This document shows positions 37,039-47,452 of a stretch of DNA of 64,000 nt, in pieces. Location: assembly GCF_019112525.1 (NCBI RefSeq), contig NZ_CP077800.1, positions 1,364,001-1,428,000 on the forward strand, given 5' to 3'. This DNA comes from Modestobacter sp. L9-4. Its GTDB lineage: Bacteria > Actinomycetota > Actinomycetes > Mycobacteriales > Geodermatophilaceae. The position numbers and the translations under genes were made by a program. Every line of letters starts with the position of its first letter. Position 1 is the stretch's first letter. The notes beneath the pieces are model-generated. The model was not told where the DNA came from and made no database searches. It saw only the letters and a program-made list of their open reading frames with translations.

Positions 37039-37958
37039 TTCGTCGGGGCCATCCGCGGGCCGCGCTTGGGGGGCATGCTGCCGCCGATGCCGAGCAGCCG
37101 GACGACGCGCTGGCGGTGACCGCGCCAGGGCTCGAGCAGCTCCAGCATGCCGGCGTCGTCGGTCTTGCGGCCGGCCAGCGACCAGCCGACCAGGTTCTTC
37201 AGGTGGTAGTCGCCGACGCTGACCTCGTCCGGGCAGCCGAGCGCGCGCTGCACGACCTCGGCGGCGGTCCACACCCCGATGCCGGGCACCGACTGCAGCC
37301 GGCGGCGCAGCAGCGCGCAGTCCTCCTCGTGGTCGCGCATCTCCGTGACCTCCAGCCGGGAGGCCGCCGAGGCGACCGCCCGCAGCGCGCGTCGCCGGGC
37401 GCCGTCCAGGCCGCAGGCGTGCCACTGCCAGTCGGTGACGGCCAGCACCCGCTCCGGGGAGGGCAGCACCCGCATCCCCTCCGGCGCGGGGCCGGGTGCC
37501 GGCTCGCCGGCCAGCCGGAGCAGCTCCCGCCAGGTGCGGTGCGCCTCGATGCCGGTGACCTTCTGCTCCAGGACGGCGGGCAGAGCTGCGTCCCACACCC
37601 GCCCGGTGCTGCCCAGCCGCAGCCACGGGCTGCTGCGGTGCAGCCGCTCGACCAGCGGGTGGGCCGCGGCGTCGAAGCCGTCGACGCAGTCCTCGGCGCC
37701 GAGCCAGCGGGCCGCGGTCGCCCCGGCCCAGTCCGCGCCCGGCCCCCAGGCCTGCACCCGCACCGCGGTGGCGCCGCCGGACAGCCGCACCGTGGCCGGG
37801 CCGTCGGGGGTGCTCGTCGTCCGCCAGACGCCGTCCTCGGCCATCCGCAGCGTCGGGTCGCTCGTGCCGCGCCGGTCCCGGGACAGGATCCGCCGCACGT
37901 CGATCGGCCAGTCCGGGGTGAAGACGGCGTCGTGACCGAGCTGGGTCGCGGAGCTCAC
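37023..37958 (-). CDS. DNA-3-methyladenine glycosylase-like (HhH-GPD, AlkA type)
   Basis: 311 residues. An N-terminal AlkA-like beta domain precedes the HhH-GPD helical domain: LPAVLEQKVTGIEAHRTWRE, then the hairpin SVPGIGVWTAAEVVQRALG, and the catalytic aspartate in EVSVGDYHLKNLVGWSLAGR. No FeS cluster cysteines follow, so it is AlkA-like, not MutY/Nth-like. It excises alkylated purines in base-excision repair. The ATG overlaps the stop of the upstream SDR gene (ATGA), giving an SDR-glycosylase operon. Confidence 0.88.
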   Translation of the reverse strand: MSSATQLGHDAVFTPDWPIDVRRILSRDRRGTSDPTLRMAEDGVWRTTSTPDGPATVRLSGGATAVRVQAWGPGADWAGATAARWLGAEDCVDGFDAAAHPLVERLHRSSPWLRLGSTGRVWDAALPAVLEQKVTGIEAHRTWRELLRLAGEPAPGPAPEGMRVLPSPERVLAVTDWQWHACGLDGARRRALRAVASAASRLEVTEMRDHEEDCALLRRRLQSVPGIGVWTAAEVVQRALGCPDEVSVGDYHLKNLVGWSLAGRKTDDAGMLELLEPWRGHRQRVVRLLGIGGSMPPKRGPRMAPTNYRGF

Positions 37959-38725
37959 TTGGGCGCCATCCGGAGGGCGCCGTCCATCCGGATCACCTCG
38001 CCGTTGAGGTAGTCGTGCCGGATGACGTCCAGCGCGAGCTCGGCGTAGTCCTCAGGGCGGGCCAGCCGCTTCGGGAACGGGATGCCGGCGGCCAGGCTCT
38101 GCTGCGCGGCCTCCGGCAGCCCGGCGACCATCGGGGTGTCGACCAGGCCGGGGGCGATGGTGCAGACCCGGACGCCGACCGAGGACAGGTCCCGCGCGGC
38201 GGGCAGGGTGAGGCCCACGACGCCGCCCTTGCTGGCGGCGTAGGCGACCTGGCCGATCTGGCCCTCGTAGGCGGCCACCGAGGCGGTGTTGAGGACGATG
38301 CCGCGCGAGCCGTCGGCGGAGGGCTCGGTGCGGGCCATCGCCGCGGCGGCCAGCCGCAGCACGTTGAAGGTGCCGACCAGGTTGACCATCACGGTGCGGG
38401 TGAAGTCGGGCAGCTCGTGCGGCGCCCCGTCGCGGGTGAGCGTGCGCCCCACCCAGGCGATGCCGGCGCAGTTCACCGCGATCCGCAGCGGCCGGCCCTT
38501 GCCGGACGCCTCGTCGACCGCCGCCTGCACCGACGCCTCGTCGGTGACGTCGGTGCGCACGAACGTCGTGTCGCCCCCGAGCTCGGCGGCCAGCGCGGTG
38601 CCCAGCTCCTCCTGCAGGTCCAGCACCGTGACCGCCACCCCGGCGGCGGTGAGCGCGCGGGTGGTGGCGGCGCCGAGCCCGGAGGCCCCACCGGTGACGA
38701 CAGCGGCGACAGCGAGGTCCTTCAT
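37955..38725 (-). CDS. SDR, 3-hydroxyacyl-CoA dehydrogenase type II-like
   Basis: 256 residues. VVTGGASGLGAATTRALTAA then VTVLDLQEELGTALAAELGG (NAD-type Asp), VNCAGIAWVGRTLTRDGAPH, and VAYAASKGGVVGLTLPAARD match the HSD17B10/3-hydroxy-2-methylbutyryl-CoA dehydrogenase group. GIPFPKRLARPEDYAELALD then NGEVIRMDGALRMAPK is its usual end. It probably oxidises 3-hydroxyacyl-CoA in fatty or branched-chain acid breakdown. I chose the ATG at 38725 over a TTG at 38734 because TACCTT stands seven bases upstream. Confidence 0.88.
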   Translation of the reverse strand: MKDLAVAAVVTGGASGLGAATTRALTAAGVAVTVLDLQEELGTALAAELGGDTTFVRTDVTDEASVQAAVDEASGKGRPLRIAVNCAGIAWVGRTLTRDGAPHELPDFTRTVMVNLVGTFNVLRLAAAAMARTEPSADGSRGIVLNTASVAAYEGQIGQVAYAASKGGVVGLTLPAARDLSSVGVRVCTIAPGLVDTPMVAGLPEAAQQSLAAGIPFPKRLARPEDYAELALDVIRHDYLNGEVIRMDGALRMAPK

Positions 38726-38732
38726 GCCGGCC

Positions 38733-38738
38733 AAGGTA
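38733..38738 (-). promoter_or_regulatory. Predicted -10 element of the SDR-glycosylase operon (leaderless)
   Basis: TACCTT on the minus strand, seven bases before the ATG at 38725. Confidence 0.5.
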
Positions 38739-38789
38739 ACCCGCCCAAGCGGCCCGGCTCCAGGGTCGCGCCGGGAGCCGGGGGCGCTG

Positions 38790-39887
38790 TCAGGCGAACC
38801 GCGGCCCGAACTGCGCCTCGACCTCGGCGAGCAGCGCCTTGACCCGCTCGGCGTCGGCGACCGGGCAGACCATCGTCACGTCCGCGGTGTGCACCACGAC
38901 GCTGTCGCGGACACCGACCAGGGCGATGACGTGCTCGGGGTCGTCGGAGAGCACCACGTTGCCGGCGCTGTCCAGCAGCACGGTCAGGCCGCGGGTGGCG
39001 TTGCCGGCCTCGTCGGTGACCAGCGTGTGCGCCAGCGCCGGCCAGGAGCCGACGTCGAGCCAGTCGACGTCGAGGTCGACGACCACGACCCGGCCGGCCT
39101 CGGCGGCGGCCGGCTCGAGCACGGCGTAGTCGACGCTGATCTTCGGCAGCGTCGGGAAGACCTCGGCCAGCACGGCGTCCCGCTCGGGGCCGGCGGGGGC
39201 GGCGACGATCCGGTCCAGCCCGGCCGCGGACGCCGGCAGGTGCTCGGCGAGGGCGTCGAGCACCGTCTGCGCCCGCCACACGAACATGCCGGAGTTCCAC
39301 ACGTACTCGCCGCTGGCCAGGTAGGCCTCGGCGGTGGCGCGGTCCGGCTTCTCCCGGAACGAGGCCGCCTCGGCGGCCCCCGGCACCTCGGTGGGGGCGC
39401 CCTTCTGCACGTAGCCGAAACCGGTCGCCGGCGAGGTCGGGGTCACCCCGAGGGTGACCAGCGCCCGCGGGCGGACGGCGAGGACGTCGTAGGCGGTGTT
39501 GAGCGCGGCGGCGAACTCGGCCACCGGGCGGATGACGTGGTCAGCGCTGACCACCGCGAGCTCCGCGTCGGGGTCGACGTCGGCCACCAGCGCGGCGGCC
39601 AGCCCCACCGCGTTGGCGGTGTCCCGCGCCACCGGCTCGAGCACCAGCCGGTCCGGGCGCAGCCGGGGCAGCGCGGCCCGGACGGCGTCGGCGTAGCGCG
39701 CCGCGGTGCAGACCCAGATCTGCTCGGCCGGCAGGACCGCCTCCAGCCGGGTGAACGCCTCGGCGAGCAGGCTGTGCGCACCCGCCTCGTCGGCGACGAC
39801 GTCCAGGAGCTGCTTGGGACGTGCCTGCCGGGACAGCGGCCACAGCCGAGTACCCGAACCGCCCGCCATGATCACCGCGTGCCGCAC
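38790..39887 (-). CDS. manC: Mannose-1-phosphate guanylyltransferase ManC
   Basis: 365 residues. HAVIMAGGSGTRLWPLSRQ and RPKQLLDVV are the pyrophosphorylase motifs; SADHVIRPV, FREKPDRATAEAYLASGEYV and NSGMFVWRAQTVLDALAEHL are typical for GDP-mannose enzymes. It makes GDP-mannose from mannose-1-phosphate supplied by manB. It lies 13 bases downstream of wbbL, as in mycobacteria (Rv3264c-Rv3265c). The GTG at 39887 has AGGAGG seven bases upstream. It has no C-terminal isomerase domain. Confidence 0.94.
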   Translation of the reverse strand: MRHAVIMAGGSGTRLWPLSRQARPKQLLDVVADEAGAHSLLAEAFTRLEAVLPAEQIWVCTAARYADAVRAALPRLRPDRLVLEPVARDTANAVGLAAALVADVDPDAELAVVSADHVIRPVAEFAAALNTAYDVLAVRPRALVTLGVTPTSPATGFGYVQKGAPTEVPGAAEAASFREKPDRATAEAYLASGEYVWNSGMFVWRAQTVLDALAEHLPASAAGLDRIVAAPAGPERDAVLAEVFPTLPKISVDYAVLEPAAAEAGRVVVVDLDVDWLDVGSWPALAHTLVTDEAGNATRGLTVLLDSAGNVVLSDDPEHVIALVGVRDSVVVHTADVTMVCPVADAERVKALLAEVEAQFGPRFA

Positions 39888-39900
39888 AGCCGTGCCTCCT

Positions 39901-40806
39901 TCAGTCCAGCTCGTCGGCGCCGCGCTGGGAGCGGGCACCGGCGGCCACCCGGCCGCTGACGTACGAGATCACCATGCGCAGCCCCAGACCGACACGCAGC
40001 ACCCCCCGCAGGGGTGCGTTCACCGGCCCGGGGTGCTGCGCGGACAGGTAGCGCAGCGCGCTGGTGTGGTGGGCCCGCTGCATGCGGTGCGGCTCGCGGC
40101 GGGTGGCGTGCCCGCCCTCGTGCACCACGACCGCCGAGGGGACGTAGACGGCGAGGTGCCCGCGGCGGCCCAGCCGGGCGGCGAGGTCGACGTCCTCGAA
40201 GTACATGAAGTAGCCGGGGTCGAAGCCGCCGACGGCGTGGAAGGCGGCCAGGTCGACCAGGAAGCAGGAGCCCGACAGCCACCCGGCCGGGCGCTCGCGG
40301 GGGGCCTCGCGCTCGCGGCGGTACCGCGCCGTCCAGGGGTTGGCCGGCCAGGCCCAGCCGAGCACGGCGTGCCCGATGCCCGTGGACAGCCGGGGCAGGT
40401 CGCGGGCGGAGGGGTACAGCTCGCCCTCGGGGGTCAGGATCGCCGGGCCGAGCGTCGCCGCGCGTGGCCACCGTGCCGCGGCGGCCAGCAGCTCGTCGAC
40501 CGAGCCGGGGGTGAACCGGACGTCGGGGTTGGCCACCAGGGCCCACCCCTCGGTCGCGTCGGCGAGCCCGGCGTTGACGGCTGCGCCGTAGCCGATGTTC
40601 CCGCCGGTGCGCAGCAGCCGGACGTGGGCGTGCGCCGCGGTGACCCGCTCCGGTGCGCCGTCGGTCGAGCCGTTGTCGGCCAGGACCACCTCGGTGGGCG
40701 CGGCGGTGGCCTCGGCCAGCGACTCGACGAACCCGTCGAGGGAGGTGCCGGGCGAGTAGGTCACCGCCACGACGCGGAGCGGCTGAGTCGGTACCGTGAC
40801 TGCCAC
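39901..40806 (-). CDS. wbbL: Linker-unit L-rhamnosyltransferase WbbL (GT2)
   Basis: 301 residues. VVAVTYSPGTSLDGFVESLA and VVLADNGSTDGAPERV start a GT-A fold; LVANPDVRF takes the DxD place; GWLSGSCFLVDLAAFHAVGG and FMYFEDVDLAARLGRRGHLA match family 2 rhamnosyltransferases. WbbL moves rhamnose from dTDP-rhamnose to decaprenyl-PP-GlcNAc, forming the linker on which galactan is built. Position beside manC and the rml genes agrees with M. tuberculosis. The GTG at 40806 has TAGGGT seven bases upstream. Confidence 0.9.
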   Translation of the reverse strand: MAVTVPTQPLRVVAVTYSPGTSLDGFVESLAEATAAPTEVVLADNGSTDGAPERVTAAHAHVRLLRTGGNIGYGAAVNAGLADATEGWALVANPDVRFTPGSVDELLAAAARWPRAATLGPAILTPEGELYPSARDLPRLSTGIGHAVLGWAWPANPWTARYRREREAPRERPAGWLSGSCFLVDLAAFHAVGGFDPGYFMYFEDVDLAARLGRRGHLAVYVPSAVVVHEGGHATRREPHRMQRAHHTSALRYLSAQHPGPVNAPLRGVLRVGLGLRMVISYVSGRVAAGARSQRGADELD

Positions 40807-40813
40807 GTCGCCG

Positions 40814-40819
40814 ACCCTA
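40814..40819 (-). promoter_or_regulatory. Predicted -10 element of wbbL-manC (leaderless)
   Basis: TAGGGT on the minus strand, seven bases before the GTG at 40806. Confidence 0.5.
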
Positions 40820-40918
40820 GAGGCCCGGTCACGGCGATGCCGCTCCGGCTCCCGGTTCCGCGGCCGCGGGTCCGGCCCGCGTCCACCGCCCGCCCACCGC
40901 CCCGGAGGGGAGACCCGC

Positions 40919-42466
40919 ATGGCCGCCCTGCCCACCGACGTTCGGCCGGGCACCCCCGACGCCGACCGCCCGGCGCGGCGCCGACTGCCCGCCGACCTCG
41001 CCTGGGGCCTGCCCGGCGCACTGCTCGGCCTGCTGCTGGTGCTGGCCGCCCACCGCGGGCTCATCGACGACGCCTACATCACGCTGGACTACGCCCGGAA
41101 CGTCGCGACCGACCTGCACTGGGGGCTCATCCCCACCGAGGAGTCCAACGCCGCCACCTCCCCGCTCAACGTGCTGCTGCTGGCGCTGGGCACCGCACTG
41201 GTGCGGCTGGTCACCGGCGAGGTGCGCCCGGTCGCCGGCTTCGGCGTGCTCAGCGTCGCCGCCTGCGCCGCGCTGGCCGTGTGGGCGGCCCAGACGGCCC
41301 GGCGGGTCGGGGTCTCCCCCGCCTGGTCGCTGGCGGCGCTGGCCGTCGTCCTGGCCAACCCCTTCGTGAGCTCCTCGGTGGGGCTGGAGGTGCTGCCGGT
41401 CGCGGCGCTGCTCACCGGGCTGCTCGCCCAGGCGGTGCGCGGTGCCCGGGTGGGCGCCGGGCTGCTCACCGGGCTGCTGGTGCTGACCCGGCTGGACCTG
41501 GCCGTCGTGGCCGCCGTGGTGCTGCTGTGCACCCCGGCGCTGCGCCGCCGCCCCTGGGTCACCCTCGCGGTGGCCGCGGGGACGGCCGGCCCCTGGTACG
41601 TCTTCAGCTGGTTCCACTTCGGCTCCGCGATCCCGAGCACCTTCGCGATCAAGACGCTGCAGAGGTCCTTCGGCGACCAGACCTTCGCCAACGGGCTGTG
41701 GACGCTGTGGGGCCCGCGCGGCGCCCTGCCGCTGTGGGTGGCGCTCGTCCCGGCGCTGGTCGGTCTGGTCACCGTCGTCGCGCTGCTGGCCTCCGGCGTC
41801 CGGCGCCGGCTGCCCGCGCACCTGTGGCCGCTGGCCGGGCTGGGCCTGGGCGGGGTGGCCTACCACCTGGCCTACGCGCTGCTGGGCGTGCCGCCCTACC
41901 AGTGGTACTACGCCCCCTCGACGGTCGCGCTCGGGGTCACCGGGGTCCTCGGCCTGGCGCTGCTGCTCCGCCAGCAGCTGCCGGCCGGCCGGCGGCAGGG
42001 TGCGGTCGCGCTCGGGACGGCGCTGGTGGTGGCGGCGCTGGCCTTCCTCACCCTCGACGGCCGGTCGCTGCCCTGGACGCACCCGGTGTACTTCGGCAAC
42101 TGGGCCGAGCCCGCGCAGTACCGCGACATCGGCGCCGAGGTGGGCCGGCTGGTCGGGCCCGACACCGTGATCGCCCCGCCGGAGATCGGCACGCTGGCCT
42201 TCGGCTGCGACTGCTCGATGGTGGACGCGTTCTCCGACCCCGGCCGCACCCTGGAGCTCATCGACCAGCGGATCGACCGGTCGGGCCCGGTCGGCCGGTT
42301 CCTGCTGTCGGTCAACTTCGCCCACCTCGACCGCGACCAGCAGCCCCGGCCCGCCCAGTACCGGCTGGTCTGGACCCAGGGCGAGGTGCCCGCCGGCGTC
42401 CCCTCCTGGCCGACGACCTCCCCCGCCACCGGCCCCGCCACGCTGTACCTCGACCGTGTCGGCTGA
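40919..42466 (+). CDS. GT-C family membrane glycosyltransferase, paralogue 2
   Basis: 515 residues, about ten transmembrane helices. The outer-loop acid pair is at 50-51 (LIDDAYITLDYARNVATDLH), followed by ESNAATSPLNVLLLALGTAL. VPPYQWYYAPSTVALGVTGV marks a later loop. The C-terminal outer part has FGCDCSMVDAFSDPGRTLEL. All three signatures are shared with the genes at 33574 and 42456. GGAGGGGAGA precedes the ATG. It overlaps paralogue 3 by 11 bases, so they are co-translated. Divergent from wbbL. Probably a wall polysaccharide glycosyltransferase using a decaprenyl-phosphate sugar; donor and acceptor unknown. Confidence 0.72.
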   Translation: MAALPTDVRPGTPDADRPARRRLPADLAWGLPGALLGLLLVLAAHRGLIDDAYITLDYARNVATDLHWGLIPTEESNAATSPLNVLLLALGTALVRLVTGEVRPVAGFGVLSVAACAALAVWAAQTARRVGVSPAWSLAALAVVLANPFVSSSVGLEVLPVAALLTGLLAQAVRGARVGAGLLTGLLVLTRLDLAVVAAVVLLCTPALRRRPWVTLAVAAGTAGPWYVFSWFHFGSAIPSTFAIKTLQRSFGDQTFANGLWTLWGPRGALPLWVALVPALVGLVTVVALLASGVRRRLPAHLWPLAGLGLGGVAYHLAYALLGVPPYQWYYAPSTVALGVTGVLGLALLLRQQLPAGRRQGAVALGTALVVAALAFLTLDGRSLPWTHPVYFGNWAEPAQYRDIGAEVGRLVGPDTVIAPPEIGTLAFGCDCSMVDAFSDPGRTLELIDQRIDRSGPVGRFLLSVNFAHLDRDQQPRPAQYRLVWTQGEVPAGVPSWPTTSPATGPATLYLDRVG

Positions 42467-44009
42467 CCCCGCTGCGGCGACCGGCGCACACGCACGGACA
42501 CCCGCCGCCCCGCCCCCGGCCGCCGGCCCGGACGACCGGCGGCGCGACGCCGGGTGGGCCGCACTCGGCGGGGTGCTGGCCGCGCTGGTGTTCCTGCTGG
42601 TGCGCTACAGCCTCATCGACGACGCCTACATCACGCTGTCCTACGCCCGGAACCTCGCCGAGCACCTGCACTGGGGCCTCACCCCGTACCGGACGGCGAA
42701 CAGCGCGACCTCCCCGCTCAACGTGCTGCTGCTGGGCGCGGCGGCGTTCGTCGTCCGCGACCCGGTGTGGGGGCTGGGCCTGACCTCGGTGCTGCTCACC
42801 GCGGCGCTGGGCGGGGGGCTGTCCCGGCTGGCCCGGCGGCTGCAGCTGACCGGCGTGACCACCGCGCTGGGCCTGGCGCTGCTGGTGCTGTCCCCGCTGA
42901 TGCTCTCGGTCGTCGGCATGGAGATGACGCTGGCGGTGACCCTGCTGGTGTGGCTGGCCGTCGCCGCCGTCGAGGAACGGCCGGTGCTGCTCGGCCTGCT
43001 GACCGCGGCACTGCTGCTCACCCGGGTCGACCTGCTGCTCTTCCCGCTGGTGCTCCTCGCGCTGCCCGGGGTGCGCCGCCGGGCCGGGCGGTCGCTGCTG
43101 GTCGCCGTGCTCGCGGCCGCCCCCTGGTACCTGTTCAGCTGGTGGGTGCTCGGTGCCCTCGTGCCCGACACGCTGGTGCTCAAGACGGTGGCCAGCGCCG
43201 GCTGGGGCAAGTGGCACTTCGGCAACGGCCCCTACCTCTACCTGCGGGAGTACCCGGTCGCCGCGGTGCTCACGGCGCTGCCGGCGCTGGCCGGGGTCGC
43301 CGCCCTGGGCTGGTGGGCGGCGCGCCGGGCCTGGCAGCGGCCCCGCTTCGCCGGCCTCGGCGTGCCGGCCGCGCTCGGGGTCGCCGGCGTCCTGCACTTC
43401 CTGGCGTACACGCTGCTGAGCCCGCCGCCCTACCACTGGTACTACGCCCCCTCGGTCGGCGCGCTGACCCTGGTGGCCGCGGTCGCCGCCGGCACCACCG
43501 GCCGTGGGCGGCCGGCCGCCCCGGCGCCCGCTGCCCGCCGGCTGCCCGCCCTCGCGCCGCTGGTCGCCGGCGTCCTGCTGGTGGTCGCCGACCTCGGGAC
43601 GGCGCTGGCCCGCCCACTGCCCTGGGACGTCGCCCCGGTCATGACCAACTGGGCGACCGCGGCGGAGTACCGCAGCACCGGGGAGGCCATCGCCCCGCTG
43701 GTGGCCGGACAGGTCGTCTCCAGCCCGGGTGAGATCGGCACGCTGGCCTACTGGTGCCGGTGCGACATCGTCGACAGCTTCTCCGACCCCGGACGGCTGG
43801 AGCCGCTGATCGCCGAGCGGCGTGCCGCCGCGGGCCCGGTGATGCGGCTGCTGCTGCAGGCCAACTTCGCCAACCACGACGTGGTGCCGGCCGCCGTCCC
43901 GACCCGCGCGCTCGTCTGGCTGCACGTCCCCGCGACCGCGGGGGCGTGGCCGGCGGACTCGCCGTGGCGCGGCCCCGGCAGCTTCCAGCTGCGCACGCTC
44001 ACCCCCTGA
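42456..44009 (+). CDS. GT-C family membrane glycosyltransferase, paralogue 3
   Basis: 517 residues. The acid pair is at 55-56 (LIDDAYITLSYARNLAEHLH), then NSATSPLNVLLLGAAAFVV. PPPYHWYYAPSVGALTLVAA and WCRCDIVDSFSDPGRLEPLI repeat the signatures of paralogues 1 and 2. It is closest in layout to paralogue 2, from which it likely arose by tandem duplication. The GTG lies within the last codons of the preceding gene. glf and glfT2 follow on the same strand, so the group probably serves arabinogalactan or a related wall glycan. Confidence 0.72.
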   Translation: MSADPAAATGAHARTPAAPPPAAGPDDRRRDAGWAALGGVLAALVFLLVRYSLIDDAYITLSYARNLAEHLHWGLTPYRTANSATSPLNVLLLGAAAFVVRDPVWGLGLTSVLLTAALGGGLSRLARRLQLTGVTTALGLALLVLSPLMLSVVGMEMTLAVTLLVWLAVAAVEERPVLLGLLTAALLLTRVDLLLFPLVLLALPGVRRRAGRSLLVAVLAAAPWYLFSWWVLGALVPDTLVLKTVASAGWGKWHFGNGPYLYLREYPVAAVLTALPALAGVAALGWWAARRAWQRPRFAGLGVPAALGVAGVLHFLAYTLLSPPPYHWYYAPSVGALTLVAAVAAGTTGRGRPAAPAPAARRLPALAPLVAGVLLVVADLGTALARPLPWDVAPVMTNWATAAEYRSTGEAIAPLVAGQVVSSPGEIGTLAYWCRCDIVDSFSDPGRLEPLIAERRAAAGPVMRLLLQANFANHDVVPAAVPTRALVWLHVPATAGAWPADSPWRGPGSFQLRTLTP

Positions 44010-44090
44010 CGCGACCCGCCCGACGCCACCCGCGCGGCCGGTCGGCGCGCCTCCTGCGGGGCCGGTCCGTGGCCCCTGGGGTGGTTGTGA

Positions 44091-45356
<1,266 letters not shown>

Positions 45357-45363
45357 CGAGGCC

Positions 45364-47337
45364 ATGACGACCACCACAGACCCCACCGACACCGCCGACG
45401 CCCCCGTCTCCCTCGAGGTCGTCAGCGAGCCCGCCGCCGAGGACCTCACCCCCGGCAAGGCGGTCGAGCTGGTGCAGCGCATCCTCATGCCGCGGCCGGC
45501 CGACCAGCTCAGGGTCCGCAGCCTCTACCTCGACGAGGTCAACTCCGCCGAGCGCGTGAAGGCCCGCGACCGGTTCAGCGCCGAGGTGCCGGCCGGCTCG
45601 GAGCTGTCCTTCGCCACGTACTTCAACGCCTTCCCGGCCAGCTACTGGCGGCGCTGGACGGTGCTGAAGACGATCGTGCTGCAGGTGACCGTCGCCGGCA
45701 CCTGCCGCATCGACGTCTACCGGTCCAAGGCCGACGGCGAGTCCATGCACGTCACCGGCGCCACGCACGACGGCGCCAGCGAGCGCACGCTGGAGTTCGA
45801 GCTGGACCTGATGCCGTTCATCGACGGCGGCTGGTACTGGTTCGACGTCACCACCGAGGACGCCACCACCGTGCGCAGCGCCGGCTGGTACGCGCCGCAG
45901 GCGCCGGAGCAGGAGCCCAAGCTCGGCATCGGCATCTGCACCTACAACCGCCCCGTCGACGCCGTGGCCGCGCTGACCGCGCTGGTCGAGGACGAGACGG
46001 TGCGCGACCTGCTGCACCTGGTCACCGTCGCCGACCAGGGCAACAACCACGTCACCGACACCCCGCTGTACCCGGCGGTCGCCGAGGCCCTGGGCGACCG
46101 GCTGCGGATCGTCGAGCAGCCCAACTTGGGCGGCAGCGGCGGGTTCGCCCGCACGATGTTCGAGTCGTTCACCAACAGCGACGTGACCCACCACATCCTG
46201 CTCGACGACGACATCCAGCTCGAGCCGGACAGCATCCTGCGGGCGCGTGCCTTCGCCAGCTACACGAGCAAGCCGATGCTGGTGGGCGGGCAGATGCTGG
46301 CCCTGCAGGACCGCTCGGTGCTGCACAGCATGGGTGAGATCGTCGACCGGTCGAACTTCTTCTGGCGCAACGCCCCGCACACCGACTACAACCACGACTT
46401 CGGCCGACGCTCGCTGCGGGAGTCCCCCGAGCTGCACCGGCGCATCGACGTCGACTACAACGGCTGGTGGATGTGCCTGATCCCCCGGACGGTGTTCGAG
46501 GAGATCGGCATGCCGCTGCCGGTCTTCATCAAGTGGGACGACGCCGAGTACGGCCTGCGCGCCTTCGCCGCCGGCTTTGCGACGGTGTCCCTGCCGGCCA
46601 CCGCGATCTGGCACCTGTCGTGGGGCGACAAGGACGACGCCAGCGACTGGCAGGCGTACTTCCACATCCGCAACCGGCTCATCGCCGCGGCGCTGCACTC
46701 CCCGTACAAGCACGGCGGCAAGCTCTTCCCGCAGATGATCAAGACCGATATCCGGTTCCTGATCAACCTGCAGTACTCGACGGTCGAGCTGCACCAGATG
46801 GCCTACCGCGACTTCCTCGCCGGGCCCTCGGAGCTGTTCGCGGGCATGGCCGGCTCGGTGGGCAGAGCGCGGGAGAAGCGCAACACCCACGCCGACGGCC
46901 GCGTGCTGCCCTCCTCGGCGGACCTGCCGCTGCCCTCGATGAGCACCGCCGAGGCGCTGCGGTTCCGCCGGATCCCGGTGACGCCGACCCAGATCGGCTC
47001 CACGTTGGTGAAGGCGATCGCCAACAACGTCTCCTCGGTGGACCCCGAGCACAAGGAGGTGCCGCAGCTGAACCTGGCCTTCCAGGACGCCCGCTGGTTC
47101 CTCCTGGCCCGGCTCGACAGCGCCACCGTCGGCACCGCCGACGGTCGTGGCGTCACCTTCCGCCAGCGCGACCCGCAGGCCTTCCGCGAGCTGTCCGCGA
47201 CCTCGGCGCAGCTGCTGCGCCGGATCTACCGCGAGTGGCCGCAGCTGCAGGAGCGCTACCAGGCCGGGGCGGGTGAGCTCACCTCGGTCGAGCGCTGGGG
47301 CGAGGCGTTCCGCGACTGGGGCTCGCGCCAGGTCTGA
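45364..47337 (+). CDS. glfT2: Galactofuranosyltransferase GlfT2
   Basis: 657 residues, close to the mycobacterial length. An N-terminal beta-sandwich precedes the GT-A domain (KLGIGICTYNRPVDAVAALT). Catalytic residues seen: DDD at 281-283 (ILLDDDIQLEPDS), WDD at 391-393 (FIKWDDAEYGLRAFA), and His 417 (AIWHLSWGDKDD). C-terminal helices complete the tetramer fold. It polymerises galactan with alternating 1,5 and 1,6 bonds from UDP-galactofuranose. Co-transcribed with glf. Ends at two strong hairpins. Confidence 0.97.
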   Translation: MTTTTDPTDTADAPVSLEVVSEPAAEDLTPGKAVELVQRILMPRPADQLRVRSLYLDEVNSAERVKARDRFSAEVPAGSELSFATYFNAFPASYWRRWTVLKTIVLQVTVAGTCRIDVYRSKADGESMHVTGATHDGASERTLEFELDLMPFIDGGWYWFDVTTEDATTVRSAGWYAPQAPEQEPKLGIGICTYNRPVDAVAALTALVEDETVRDLLHLVTVADQGNNHVTDTPLYPAVAEALGDRLRIVEQPNLGGSGGFARTMFESFTNSDVTHHILLDDDIQLEPDSILRARAFASYTSKPMLVGGQMLALQDRSVLHSMGEIVDRSNFFWRNAPHTDYNHDFGRRSLRESPELHRRIDVDYNGWWMCLIPRTVFEEIGMPLPVFIKWDDAEYGLRAFAAGFATVSLPATAIWHLSWGDKDDASDWQAYFHIRNRLIAAALHSPYKHGGKLFPQMIKTDIRFLINLQYSTVELHQMAYRDFLAGPSELFAGMAGSVGRAREKRNTHADGRVLPSSADLPLPSMSTAEALRFRRIPVTPTQIGSTLVKAIANNVSSVDPEHKEVPQLNLAFQDARWFLLARLDSATVGTADGRGVTFRQRDPQAFRELSATSAQLLRRIYREWPQLQERYQAGAGELTSVERWGEAFRDWGSRQV

Positions 47338-47344
47338 AGGAGGA

Positions 47345-47380
47345 CCCCGGTGCCCCACCGCCCGCGGTGGGGCACCGGGG
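47345..47380. terminator. 16-bp perfect hairpin after glfT2
   Basis: CCCCGGTGCCCCACCG (47345-47360) pairs with 47365-47380 around CCCG, seven bases after the glfT2 stop. Confidence 0.8.
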
Positions 47381-47388
47381 CCGGCAGC

Positions 47389-47437
47389 ACGACGACGAAG
47401 GCCCCCGTCCGTTGCGGACGGGGGCCTTCGTCGTCGT
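47389..47437. terminator. 23-bp perfect hairpin between glfT2 and glfT1
   Basis: The arms 47389-47411 and 47415-47437 are perfect complements (core AAGGCCCCCGTCCG) with loop TTG. GGGCCTTCGTCGTC gives a T-containing tail on either strand, so it can end both convergent operons. Confidence 0.85.
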
Positions 47438-47452
47438 CGTGCCGGTGGGCGG

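Noticed and set aside
39706-42783. 1025-codon plus-strand frame overlapping manC, wbbL and two GT-C genes
   Set aside because: Low-complexity translation and conflict with clear membrane proteins in another frame.
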